Shown in pieces: positions 21,919-34,600 of a DNA stretch of 64,000 bases (positions within the stretch are counted from its first letter, which is position 1; the number at the start of each line of letters is the position of its first letter). The notes under the pieces were generated by a model that saw nothing but the letters and a program-made list of their open reading frames with translations, was not told the DNA's origin and searched no databases. Both the position numbers and the translations under genes were made by a program. The stretch is from Pelecanus crispus (lineage: Eukaryota > Chordata > Aves > Pelecaniformes > Pelecanidae), in NCBI RefSeq assembly GCF_030463565.1, contig NC_134675.1:16947862-17011861 (forward strand), read 5' to 3'.

Positions 21919-22450
21919 CATAGTAAGAGCAAAGATTAACAGCACTATTGGAGGTATCAATAGGTGCATAAGTCCAATAGCTGTTTAGCTGGTTCTGTTA
22001 CTGACCTTCCTTTTCACTACCCTTGTCCCTCCATTTTTCCACCCCAGTGTCCTCCCAAATAAACAATCCATCCCTCATTACTTTTTTCCCCACTGGTCCC
22101 AGTTTTGTTTTGTCCATGCCCAAATTTGGTATTTCTGATACTGGTCCCTAGGCACTCTTGGCCTTATATGCTATTACTGATATGGCTACCCAGGCACTGT
22201 TGGCTTTGCAAGGTTCTGCTCCCAAAAGGTCCCCAATGCTCTGCATCAGGTGTCTGAAATCTGGCTGTTTCTCACACCACACCTCCTTAACCACCTGTGC
22301 AATCCAGCCATCCCTCATGGCACTGCCTGTAACTTTTGTCAGCTTCTCACACTGTTATCTGTTATGTCCAGCAATTGCTCATGTCATGTCCTGTAATTTT
22401 CCATGTCCCATCCAGCTAGCCTAGGGCCTAGTGGCTTCAGGGCCTAGACA
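21919..22450 (-). mobile_element. Possible ERV gag-like remnant
   Basis: On the minus strand, 22320-22152 keeps a reading frame with protein-like composition (for example RDGWIAQVVKEVWCEKQ) ending in a TAG. It is followed by about 230 bp of decayed sequence down to a family B LTR tail. Position and character suggest ERVL gag, but I cannot match it to a specific domain. Confidence 0.35.
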
Positions 22451-24338
22451 GTGGCCTAGTCATTTGCCTGCAGTTCTAACACCCATACTCCTGCTCTTAC
22501 CATTTGGTGAATGTAAGATAGACTACTACTCCATAAAAGTGGGTTAAATTATTTCAACTTCACAGTCAGAATGTGCATAAGGGTATTTATTGTAGAGGAG
22601 CTGAAATGCTGTAAGATAACAGCTAATTTCACGCTAACATGCAGCAAAGTCCAAATGAAGATGGCAGTTTGTAGTTTTCACATGTGTTAGGAGGTCAAAA
22701 TGAAGGATAAGTGAATTTACCTTCACTTTTAAAAATATAACCAATTTCTCTTCATTAGTATGTACCTTGTATTTGGTGCCTTAGGTTATCTAGCCAAAAA
22801 AAAAATTTTAAAAAAGTTAGCTTATTAGTAACAAGGTTACTATGTCTACTGATTCATCCTCAACCTTCAATAGTAACCACAGGCCTCAGGAGGAAAAGGG
22901 AAAGTAACCACATTCCCCAGAAAAATGAATATTGTGAGCAATGGGGAAAGAGTTTTAGAGAAACAGAGCCACTCAACAAGTGGTTTGCAAAAAGAAGGGA
23001 TTCTCATATTGGAGCAGAGGAAGAGTCAGTAAGGAATAAATAAGGAGAAAAATACACAGTTCTCCTAAACCATGTCTATTCCTGTTTTGTAATGGTTTCA
23101 GCATGGTTCTGCTAACTACTAGAGACAAAACCATATTGTGCTAAACCATTTTTTTCAAACAATTTTCAAACATAAATCACCACTCATCAGAGACATAACT
23201 AATAGGCATGCAGTACAGGAATAATCAAGCTGAAGACTTGTCTTCTCACTGATTTCACATGTTAAGATGGAATGTAAAATGTTAGTAAAAGCATTAGTCA
23301 TTTATTTGGATCTTTAAGTCATATGCCTGCTGATATCATACAAATCTTGAACCATAGCCAAATTAGAACACACGTTTTCCCCACAAAAATAAATTTGAAA
23401 CAGAATAAATACAGAGCAAGTATCCTTACATACTACTGTCTGTCCTCCCATAACCACTGCTATCAATAAAAATTCAAGACTGCAAAATCTTAAAGACATG
23501 TTAAAATCTGTTCCTTCATAGCAGTGGGTTTAATTCTTCATCAAGTTGCACATAAAACACTGAGATAAATGTCATGTTTCTCTGGCAGGAACATACCAGG
23601 ACACATGACCTTGAGAAAAAAAAAAAACCCACATTTACAGTGAAGCAAAATTATTTTACTCTAATCTCTCCTATACCCATGCCTCAAGCTCAGTCTATAA
23701 AACTGTACTCTTTCTCAGAAAGGAGTTTAGTAGGTCCTTAGCTTCTTTATTAAAGCTGTCAGCAAGGGTGCCAGATAAGATCTAATTCTGTCTTCAGTTG
23801 TGCCAGGGGCAGTTACAGAATTGGTCTTCTGAAAAGGGACTTTCAAAACTGCCTAGGGCACAGAAAAGCACATGCCCCTGTAAAATTTACAGTTGTTGTT
23901 ATTCCCTCAAATGTACTGCCTCATAGTATCCTTTAAACTTTTGGTTTTCCTTAACTTTCATTCCCAAATAGAAACCAAGCTGTTATAAAATGGAGAACTC
24001 CACCAGGAGCTCTTGGTGACAGTAATTCTTCAATGGTGCATATATGTATGTATGTACATACATATATATATGTGCACACATCTATTTATAAATGCATAGA
24101 TATGTGTGTATATTCTTGCATTTCACAGGAGTGTCACATTTCAGGGATCTGCAGTATATTGAAGGTAGATTTCTACGACCTTACCGTACCTGTATCAGAG
24201 GTAGAACTTCCAGGCGTTCCCCCAGCTCCTTTCCCCCATCCCTGAACTTCATCCATGCTCTCCCTTGCTCCTTCTCTCAGACGTGGCTCCTACTTCATGG
24301 TGTGAATCTGCAGCTCACTACCTACTTCAAAAGCATCT
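22451..24338. other. No gene or recognisable element
   Basis: AT-rich single-copy-looking DNA. The only repeat noted is a tatg/tata microsatellite at about 24040-24080. Confidence 0.45.
24040..24080. repeat. TATG/TACA/TATA microsatellite
   Basis: tatatgtatgtatgtacatacatatatatatg: a short, partly palindromic alternating purine-pyrimidine run. Confidence 0.85.
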
Positions 24339-24344
24339 TGGTCC

Positions 24345-24620
24345 CGGTGCCAGCCACAGGGGGGAGGAAGGTCCTAGCAACACAAGGGGACCGGGATACA
24401 GAAGGAGAGGGCGCAAAAAAGACCCCGGCCACTCCAGCCCCCGCGCACAGCTCACTGAGCTGCCACTACAGCCGCTGCGGCATCTCATGGGGACGCATCG
24501 CGTTGCTATGGAGACTCAAACATTCCATGACAGAACACCACGGCTGCCGGCGCGCAGATTTTGCGGCTCGGTGTAACTAGGCGTGCGGTGCAGGGAGCTC
24601 TCACTGAGCGCTGCTCGCAG
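24345..24620. promoter_or_regulatory. CpG-rich segment with an X-box, candidate promoter
   Basis: CpG density rises sharply compared with the AT-rich flanks (ccccgcgcac, gacgcatcgcg, gccggcgcgcag, ggcgtgcggtgc). At 24502-24515 GTTGCTATGGAGAC fits the RFX-family X-box consensus RYYNYY-AT-RRNRAC at every position. RFX X-boxes mark promoters of ciliary genes. It lies about 1 kb upstream of CDC37L1. In mammals the divergent neighbour is SPATA6L, so this could be a divergent promoter, but I see no coding exon here to confirm it. Confidence 0.4.
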
Positions 24621-25299
24621 TGGCAGAGAAGAGGAAGACACGTAAACTCGGACGTCTGCCAGCCCAACGTGATGTGTATAACGTGCTTAGCAGTGCTGTC
24701 TGCACAGGCAATCCTTTGGGTACATGCATATACCTTCAAAGAACCTGCGCGCGCATGTTACAATACTAGAGCAGACCTGTACATGTATTCACATTTGATT
24801 AATTCCTGGAGTAGCCTCTAGATGCAGATGAGGAGGGAGCAAAGACTGCTAACTAGCCCTCCATCTTTACAGAAAATTTCCATGGAACTCTGAAAAAGAA
24901 AACACAGAAATATCTCCTTTTTAGCAAAAGCTAAATATTGACCTGCACGTTACAAAACTGATTCAGCATAAAGAACCATTTTCCATACTGATGCAACGAT
25001 CACCTCTTGCTCTGTAACAACATCCAAACCTGTGACTGTGAAGCAGAGATCTGAGATACACATACAGCAACCAGCTCAGAAGGCAGAGGACTAGGTGAAG
25101 CAGACTGAGCTGCTCCTGGGACTTCTGCACTGAAGGCTTTCCCTTGGCCGCTTGCAAACAGATGACAACCGATCACGTTCCACCCAGCGACAACTTCAGC
25201 AAGGCTATTTCCCTAAAAAACTTTTCAGAGTCACTGATCTAACAAAACAGGCTCAGTGATAAACAGACCACGCACACCCCAACCTCCCACGTCACACTA

Positions 25300-25526
25300 A
25301 ATTGAGACTCCCCTAGCTCGGAAGAGGCAGGGCCGGCTCTACCCACGTGACCTGGACCAGTGGCAGGGTAACATGCAGGGCGAGGGAGAGGAAATAAGCC
25401 TTACATCTGCCGTTGGAGGTACTGTGTCGTGTCATTTCCGGGGAAGCTTGTAACCACCTCAAGCAACAGGAATATCCGGTTCAGGGTTGGGGAGGCTCAG
25501 TCGGTATTGTGTAGTTTGTGGTGAGA
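25300..25526 (+). promoter_or_regulatory. CDC37L1: CDC37L1 promoter and 5' UTR
   Basis: TATA-less, moderately CpG-rich sequence directly before the start codon. It contains an E-box CACGTG (25344-25349), an ETS-type site ATTTCCGG (25434-25441) and a second GGAT-core site at about 25473. An in-frame TAG at 25512-25514 precedes the ATG. The transcription start cannot be placed exactly. Confidence 0.6.
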
Positions 25527-25628
25527 ATGGCGTTGTGGTCTTCTTCCTTTCAGGGTCTTGGTTCGGTTGAGGAGGATGAGGAACGGGAATTGACTCTCAC
25601 CTCTATCCAGCGCCTGTCAGAAACGCAG
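25527..25628 (+). CDS. CDC37L1: CDC37L1 exon 1
   Basis: 34 codons, acidic ([11 protein letters not shown]), ending CAG before a gtacat donor at 25629. Phase 0. The N-terminus is shorter than and unlike the Pro-rich mammalian one, which is the variable part of this protein. Confidence 0.85.
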
Positions 25629-28600
25629 GTACATCTCTCCCCATACCGCTTGTCGTGCCGTTTTCTTGTTCTGCTGAGTTTGTACGGGGCTCCGTGTGCT
25701 CCTTCCTTCCTCTGGTGGGGGTGGGGGTTTTCGGCCGCACGTGCCAGTGGTGTGGGTTTCCGTTGCTCGACCGAACCTTAGGTGGAAGCACGCGTGACTC
25801 CGACCGCTGGGGCTTTCTACGTTGCCGGTGCCTGCACCTGCAGGGCTCGTGCTGGTTTCAGCTCTCCGAGTTCTCGGGGAAGGGCTTTTGACTATCAGTT
25901 TACAGAATCAATTTACAGAGAGCCGGATCTGTTTTGGGCTCATACACGTGTACTGTTTTGCACTGTGTGGTGTAAAATATAAAATGAAACCACTGAAGAG
26001 GTGCAAAGATGTGAGTCTGAGAAGTGATTAAACTTTTTTTTTTTTCTCCTTAAATAATCACTGAGTCTGGTGGATTGGGGGTGGGGGTGTAAACAGGCAT
26101 GCATAAGTGCATGCTTATCCTGGATCTGTTTAGCTATTATGGATGTGTCAGAAAGGACTTGTGTAGTAATGCTATAGGTAATATTGGAATTTGTCACCAG
26201 CCCACTGTCACAGGCAAAACAGTCTCAACTTGGGGAATTTTATTTCATTTAATTTATTGCTAACTGATACAAACTCAATTAAGGATTCAGGTATTGAGGG
26301 GAAAAAAGCCCCACAATTAAACAAATAGGGAAACACCTTTTCTCCCCCCTTCCCCAGGTTCAACTTCAATCAAATGCCTCCCTGCTTCCTAGTCTCAGCT
26401 TCCCTTGTTTTTGCTGGGTTATGATCTGGTGACAGGTGGCACAAGGGAGGTTGGGGTCATCTGCATAATGGTTTCTTTCTGCAGCTCCTTGCTGCTTACT
26501 CATTTTCTTTCACCACTCCTTGCTTCTTACTTGTTTTCCTCTGCTCTAGCATGGGTTCCTCTATGGGTTGTAGGCCCTTTGAGAGCATCATGGCTTAACC
26601 ACAGGACGCAGTCCCTTCGGGGCATAGCTGCTCTGGTGTGGAGTAATTTCTTTCAAGACTGCATCTCCAGCTGGTACCTACATTGTCTCCTTCCATTTCT
26701 CCTGCCACTAGCAGCTGCCACTCTTTCTTAAATATGTTTGAGCAGAGGCACCAGATGTGCCAAGTTGTGGCATGCAATGGATTGTTTACATCATTTTCAG
26801 AGCTGTCTGGAACTGGCTATAACTGGCACATGTGGCCTCTTCCTGCACAGGTCACCCCTGCAGCCCCCTGCTACCAAAACCCTTTACTTTATGCCAAATA
26901 CATTCCACCCTTTACCTCTGTGAAACACATATTTAAGAACTGTTTGAGCATACATCCATTATAAACTCTACTTTCAACATCATCACAATTTTAATATACA
27001 TACATTACAGACTCTACATACACTACATGCAGCAAATTACTGCTGCTTGCAGCAAATTACTTGGGTTGCCAAGGGAATGACAACTGGGTCTATCTGAGTA
27101 CATGCAACACCACTGGGGTCAGTAGAGAGTGCTGTAGTTGGTTCTCTCCTGTGCAAACCACACTTCTTCCTATTCAAAAAACCCAAAGCTTTCCTGTCCC
27201 ATCTGTCCATCTGCAGTGGTTAAGAAAGTCAATCCTGAGGATGGCAGGGGCAGCAGGTAGGGGGTACCAATCCTGTCTATTCAAACTGAGGCTCCCTTCC
27301 ACTAGAGCTAGGCATGTCTCTCCTCCAGTTGTTCCATGAATCACTGCTACACAATGAGGACAATAAGGTGCACTCAGTGCCAGTATCCACTAGGGCACCA
27401 TATTCTTGAGGCAAAGGGGTGCTTGGCCACCCTTCCTAGATAGCCCAATAAATTCAGTTATCCCCATCCCCTGCCAGGCCAGCGCTGTCCGCCATCCCAT
27501 CCGTGCCCCCCCCCCCCCCACCCCCCCCGCAGTAAATTCAAATCAGTTGTCAGAACAGTATGTGGTCCAGAGATGGGGGTAGGAGAAGGCAATGGTTTAC
27601 CTGAACTCTGACCTCTCCCCTGTTCTTGCAATTCCTTAGCTCACAGTGCTAGATCTCTAAAGGGCCTTCCATCCTGCTCTGTCATATTCTCTTCCTTTTT
27701 TTTTGACAACATCCATAAGTCCCAGCCATATAGGAGGGGGGTATGCAGAATTCCTATTCTTTCCTGATGTTTTTCCCGAGGTTAACCATACTACTGGATC
27801 CTCAGTATTATCCTTGGCCATGCTGCTAATTTTGCACTGTTCTTCTGGCATGTTCCCTTGAGGATGGTTGTCGTGGTTTAACCCCACTCAGCAACTAAGC
27901 ACCACACAGCCGCTCACTCACCCTCCCCCCCACAGTAGGATGGGGGAGAGAATTGGGAAAAGACAAAAGTAAAACCTGTGGGCTGAGATAAAGGCAGTTT
28001 AATAGGACAGCAGATGAAGAGAAAGGTAATAATAATGATAAGAATATACAAAGCAAGTGATGCACAGTGCAATTGCTTACCACCCGCTGACCAATGCCCA
28101 GCCAGTTCCCAAGCAGCGATCACTGCTCCCTGGCCAACTCCCCCCCAGTTTATATACTGAGCATGATGTCATATGGTATGGAATACCCCTTTGGCCAGTA
28201 TGGGTCAACTATTCTGGCTGTGCCCCCTCCCAGCTTCTTGTGCACCTGGCAGAGCCTGGGAAGCTGAAAAGTCTTTGACTAGCATAAGCAGTACTTAGCA
28301 ACAACTAAAACATCAGCATGTTATCAGCATTCTTCTCCTACTAAATCCAAAACACATCACTATGCCTGCTACTAGGAAGAAAATTAACTCTATCCCAGCT
28401 GAAACCAGGAGAATGGTGCATATAGGTTACTCCTTGATCAACAAGGCATCCCACCAGGTTGTCAGGTGATACCAGAGGGGTGTTAGTAACTGTGTCTAAC
28501 TATCAGAGCTTTTGGGCCATGGTGTCAGTGATGACCACCTTTTCAGGGTCCCTCCCTTCTCGCCTGTAAATACACTCCAGCAGCCCAAGCAACTGCAATT

Positions 28601-31600
28601 GATTACTCCCTTCTTCCCAGGCCCTCCATGGGGTTATTTCATTTGCAGAATCAGGCCGCTGCTCAGCATATCCCTCCATCAGCTGACCTCAAAGCCCTCC
28701 TCCTTTGCACAGGGCTGTGTTTGCAAGTGGCACGGGCCCCAAACTCCCCAGAGCTCTGCTCACTTGAGCTATTGGCTGTATCCCAGCAGCTGTCATTTCT
28801 CAGCACTATCATAGCCACTGCAGGAGCATCTCCCTGGGGTGGCAGCTGTAGGTGTCCTGCATTTCTATAATTTCACTCTGAGTAAAGGACTGCTGAGTGC
28901 TCACGCTCTGGGGAGCAATGCTCCCATTTCCATAGGTCTGCTTAAACACTGTAACTTTCAAAGTCACTCCAATGCCAGGCCGTGCCAGGTCTGAGTGTTG
29001 CCTGTATTCTCCACCAATACTTTCATAAGCAAAACAGTCTCGACTCAGGGAATTTTACTTCATATAATTTATTGCCAGTTGACGCAAACTTAATTACTGA
29101 TTCAGTATTGAAGGAAGAAAACATAAACCATTAAACACTTAAGGAAACATTTGTCCTCTCCCTTCCCGAGACTCAGCTTCAGTCAAACGCCTTTCCTCCC
29201 TTCTTCCAAGTCTCAACTTCCCTTGTTTTTGTCAGGTTACCCTCAGTCCCTAACAATTCCTTCGATGCGGTGACAGGTAGCACAGAAGGTTGGGGTTGTC
29301 GTGTAATAGTTTCTTTCTACTGTTCCTTGCTTCTTACTCTGGGTTCTTCCATGGGCTGCAGTCCCTTTGGGAATCATAGAATTATAGAATGCTTTGGGTT
29401 GGAAGGGACCTTTAGAGGTCATCTAGCCCAACCCCCCTGCAGTGAGCAGGGACAGCTTTAACTAGATCAGGTTGCTCAGAGCCCCATCCAACCTGACCTT
29501 GAATGTTGCCAGGGATGGGGCCTCCACTACCTCTCTGGGCAACCTGTTCCAGTGCTTGACCACCCTCACTGTAAAAAAAATTCTTTCTTATGTCTAGTCT
29601 AAATCTATTCTTCTTTAGTTTAAATCCATTACTCCTTGTCCTGTCACAACAGGCCTTGCTAAAAAGATTCTCCCCATCCTTCCTGTAGGCCCCCTTTAAG
29701 TATTGGAAGGCCGCAATAAGGTCTCCCCGCAGCCTTCTCTTCTCCAGGCTGAACAACCCCAACTCTCTCAGCCTGGCCTCATAGGAGAGGTGCTCCAGCC
29801 CTCGGATCATTTTGGTGGCCCTCTTCTGGACCCACTCCAACAGCTCCATGTCCTTCTTGTGCTGAGGGCCCCAGAGCTTGACGCAGTACTCCAGGTGGGG
29901 TCTCACCAGAGCAGAGTAGAGAGGCAGAATCACCTCCCTCGACCTGCTGGCCGCGCTTCTTTTGATGCAGCCCAGGATTCGGTTGGCTTTCTGGGCTGCA
30001 AGCGCACATTGCCGGCTCATGTCCAGCTTTTCATCTACCAGTACCCCCAAGTCCTTCTCCGCAGGGCTGCTCTCAATCCCTTCATCCCCCAGCCTGTATT
30101 GATATCGGGGGTTGCCCCGTCCCAGGTGCAGGACCTTGCACTTGGCCTTGCTGAACCTCATGAGGTTCACACAGGCCCACCTCTCCAGCTTGTCCAGGTC
30201 CCTTTGGATGACATCTCGTCCTCCTGGCGTGTCAACTGCACCACTCAGCTTGGTGTCATCTGCAAACTTGCTGAGGGTGCACTCGATCCCACTGTCTATG
30301 TCATTGATGAAGATGTTAAATAGCACCGGTCCCAGTATGGACTCCTGAGGGACCCCACTTGTCACCGGTCAGGTGACACCGGCAGGAATGTGCCTGCTCT
30401 GGCATGGAGCACCTTCTTCCAAGGGTGCACCTCCAGCCATGTCCCCAGCAATGTCTTTTTCCATGTGTCCCATCCATTTTTCTTCCTCCAGCAGCTGCTG
30501 CTGCTCACCTCTTAAATATGCTTGAGCAGAGATGCCATGTGCTTCTCTGACTGGCTGAAGTTTTGGCATGCGATGGGTTGTTTACATCAGTTTCAGAGCT
30601 GGTTGGAACCGGCTGTGACTGGCACAAGGCAGTTCATGGCCTCCTCCTATATAGGTCACCCCGCAACCCACTACTACTGAAACCCTGCAATTTATACCTA
30701 ATACACCCACAGTAACAGTTGAGCATTTTACAAGAGCTGGAGTGTAGGAGTTACTCAAACATTCTCATGATTGAAAAATAAACACTGATACAGTGCATTT
30801 CTCTATAGGTGAGAAATCTTCTCTAAATAACTAAATTATAGTCATAGAACAAACTAGGTTGGAAGGGATGTTCGGAGGTCTCAAGTCCAACCCCCTGCTC
30901 AAAGCAGGTTGCTCAGGGCCTTGTTCAGCTGAGTTCTGAATATCTCCACAGATAGTTTTCACAGCTTCTCTGGGCCCCTGTTCCAGGGTTTGACCACCCT
31001 CCTGGAAAAAAAATGGAATTGCCCTTGTTGCAGCTTGTGTCCATTGCCTCTCATCCTGTTCCTGTGCACCTCTGAGAAGAGTCTGACTCTATCTTCTCCA
31101 CATTCTCCTATTAAGTAGTTGTTGACAACAATAAGATTCCTCTTGAGTCTTCTCTTGTGAAGGCTGAACAAACCCAGCTCTCAGCCTCTCTTCATGTCAC
31201 ATGCTCCAGGCCATGACCATATTAGTAGGCCTCTGCTGGACCTGTTCTAGTATGTCAATGTCTGTCTAGTACTGGGGAACCCCGAAGTGGACACAGCACT
31301 TCATGTGTGGTCTCATAACTGCTCAACAGAGGGGAAGGATCCCTTTCCTGGAACTGATGGTTGCACTCTTGCTAATACAGCCCAGGATGCAGTTGGCCTT
31401 CCATGCTGTAAGGGCACACTGCTGCCTCATGTTCAACTTGTCCACCAGGACCCCCAGGTCCTTTTCTGCAAAGCTGCTTCATAGCCAGTCAGCTTCCAGC
31501 CTGTACTGTTGCATGGGGTTATTCCAGATGCAGGACTTGGCGTTTGCCCTAGTTGAACTTCATGGGGTCCCTCTCAGCTCATTTCTTCAGCCTATCCAGG

Positions 31601-34600
31601 TACCTATAAATAGTAGACTGGCCCTTCAGCATATTGACCGCTCCTTCCAATTTGGTATAATCCATAAGCTTGTTGTGTGCACTCCATCCCATTCTCTAGC
31701 TTCTTAATAAAGATGTTATACAGTATCAACCCCTGAGGGATGCCACTGGAAATCAACCAATGGTTGGACTTTATGCCACTAATTATCACCTTGTGAGCCT
31801 GGCAGTCATTTGCTACAAAAGCCAGGGTCTAAAGGAACACAGAGGATAGCCAATGAATGATGGGCAGGGAGAATGACCACTGAAAGAATGGATATGGAGA
31901 GTGATCGACAAATTATGGATAGGAAGAATACTGTGGGATTAATGGACGGGGAGAATGGCCAACGAATAATGAACATGAAGAATAGATTCTGACATATAGG
32001 TAGGGTAATACTTGAACAGTATGGAGAGCCTTTCAGTATAATTGCTATACCTGCAGATGTGTCTAGAGCCTTTTCTTACCCCTATACCTTTTGCCAGCAC
32101 TATGTACTGTTTAAATATTTTTAATTTAATTTAGAACTGGTGAAAGACCATGCGACTTCTGTGTATTGCAGAACTGGAATGCAAATCTCACAACTCTCTT
32201 CCCTCAGTGTGGCTCAGTTAAGTTCAATAGAGTCAGGTGAGACAATTCTATCTCTAGTAATTTCTTGGTCTTTTTGGCTCAAGTTGTTGGTTAGGAAACT
32301 AGCCATGGCCCAGGTGGAGTTTTTAAATTAATATTGGCCCAGACAACGGTTGCTCTCTAATTTGATAGAGTCCTCTCCAAACAGCTGATAGATAGGAATT
32401 ACTTGCTGCTGCTGCTGCTCTAAGATTAGATCCAAATTTATTATATAGAGGAAAACAGTTCTCTATTCCTTTACTATGTTTGTCTTGGCTACAACTGTGC
32501 AAAACACTGTATGTTTGTCACAGCTACAAGTTTTGGGTATATTTGTACAATAGTCAAATGTATGAATGCAGCATGTGACAAAATGTTGAACTGGTCTCAA
32601 ATCAACTTGAGTGTTTTAACGTGCTAGTAGTGGCTTTCCCCAGTAGATGTACAGGGAATCCTGGGACCAGAGGATATACTTCCACAAGTAGCTCCCATTC
32701 AATGGCTTCACTACTACTGGTAGCCAAGCAAGTTAAACTGGAGCTAGGTATGTCTACATTTGTTACAAGCACACCTCCAGGTGCGATGCAGGCAAGGGCC
32801 AAGAGCCCCAGTCTTTTTCATCTTGACAAACTCACTTATGAGCCAGACCCCTTTACAGTTTTTACTAAAATGTGGCTCTGTAGATGTCCAATACATGGTA
32901 GTAGGAAAACTTTTATACTGACTGTACCCATTTTTTATTAGGAAAAAAAAAAGGATTTTTGCTGAAAATAATATGACCTAAATTCTTTTTATGTGTTTGT
33001 ATACTTAATTTTCCCAAAGCCAGAATATGATCTCTCATAATTCCCCCATAATACATCAAAGAATACTGTAGATTGGAAGGGACCTCTGGAGACAGATGTT
33101 GACCTGCTGGATGCACCTACTTCTAGCTGTGCCTTCCCCCCCCCCCCCCCCCCTTCACTGGAAGGATCAAGGAGAACACCACTTGAGCCCCATGCCTTTT
33201 GCCCTTGTCCCCAGAGCTCTGTAGGCACTCTTGATACATTCAAGGTCATCCCTTGCAGTGTCACTGCTGCCCACATGGATGAGCAGCAAGAGGTAATAGT
33301 CCAAGGGCTGGACAAGCCTCAGCAGTTTCTCTGCAGCATCCTGTATTTGATCCCCCATCAAGCAACAAATCTCCTGAGACAGCATGTCTGATCAGCAGAT
33401 AGGTGCCTCTATCCCCAACAGAAGGGAATCTCCAACCACTGTCACCTGCTGCTTTCTCTTGGTGCTGTGATTTTGTTCAGGCTCAGCTGTCTCTGAAGCT
33501 TTCCTTAACACAGTTTGTTACCTTCTTACCTCTTACTAGGGTGTCCTGGTTTCAGCTGGGATAGAGTTAGTTTTCTTCCTAGTAGCTGGTGTAGTGCTGT
33601 GTTTTGGATTTAGAATAAGAATGTTGATAACATGCTGATGTTTTTAGTTGTTGCTGAGTACTGCTTACACTAGTCAAGGACTTTTCAGCTTCCCATGCTC
33701 TGCCAGGTGCACAAGAAGCTGGGAGGGGGCACAGCCAGGATAGTTGACCCAAACTGACCAAAGGGCTATTCCATACCATATGACATCATGCTCAGTATAT
33801 AAACTGGGGGGAGTTGGCCGGGGAGCAGCGATCGCTGCTCGGGAACTGTCTGGGTATCAGTTGGCAGGTGGTGAGCAATTGCATTGTACATCACTTGCTT
33901 TCTATATTATTATTATCATCATCATTATTATATTGTTATTATTACTACTACTATTTTACTTTATATTGTTTCAGTTATTAAACTGTTCTTATCTCAACCC
34001 AGGAATGTTTCTCACTCTTACTCCTCCAATTCTCTCCCCCATCCCATCAGGGTAGGGGGAGTGAGCGAGCGGCTGCGTGGTGCTTAGTTGCTGGCTGGGG
34101 TTAAACCACGACATAGGGTACTGTATGTATTCTGTAAATTCAGATCTGTTGTCAGAGAAAGACCCTTTCTTACGTTGCCAGGAGTCCGAAGCTTACTTTT
34201 TTCCCAGTCTTAGGAGTATCCATCCAGCACTCATTTGAACATTGCCTGTAGCTGTCCCTCTTTCTGTATAGCTATAAATAGCATAAGTAGGTCATTAGGA
34301 AGACTGCATTGATTATAAGAAGTTGTAATTTTTTTCCAAATTGCAAGTAGTCAATTGTTCTTTAAAAAGATATTTGCTGTGATTCTGAAACAAATTTGGC
34401 ATGAGGGCTTTGATTAATTTGCATTTAAGTTTCCTCCAGATAAGCTCTCACAACTTACACTGTCCTTTCTATCCCTCTACCAAAGATGGTCACCATCAGT
34501 AACTTCAGAATATTGCACTGGAAGACTGAGAAGCTAATACACACTGACATTTTATTTCTCACTTCTGGTGGGAGCACAGGACAGATCATAGAATCATAGA

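Larger units (their letters stand above)
26206..30705 (-). mobile_element. ERVL-type provirus in CDC37L1 intron 1, with CCCAC target duplication
   Basis: A complete LTR-internal-LTR element on the minus strand, flanked by identical CCCAC at 26201-26205 and 30706-30710. The 3' LTR is 26206-26902. The internal region is 26903-29020. The 5' LTR is 29021-30705 including a nested CR1. The internal region is heavily deleted: only a protease piece and a gag-like piece are recognisable, and RT/IN are absent. A family C solo LTR (27870-28412) is inserted in it. It lies antisense to CDC37L1. Confidence 0.85.

Noticed and set aside
22158..22424. 88-codon + strand frame as a host exon
   Set aside because: No splice signals or recognisable family; the opposite strand looks like an ERV remnant.
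24092..24580. 162-codon + strand frame overlapping the CpG-rich block
   Set aside because: Composition driven by a microsatellite and CpG-rich DNA; no homology recognised and no conserved motif.
24600..25526. PLPP6, the single-exon neighbour of CDC37L1 in mammals
   Set aside because: No open frame of suitable size or phosphatase motif is present upstream of CDC37L1 in this window.
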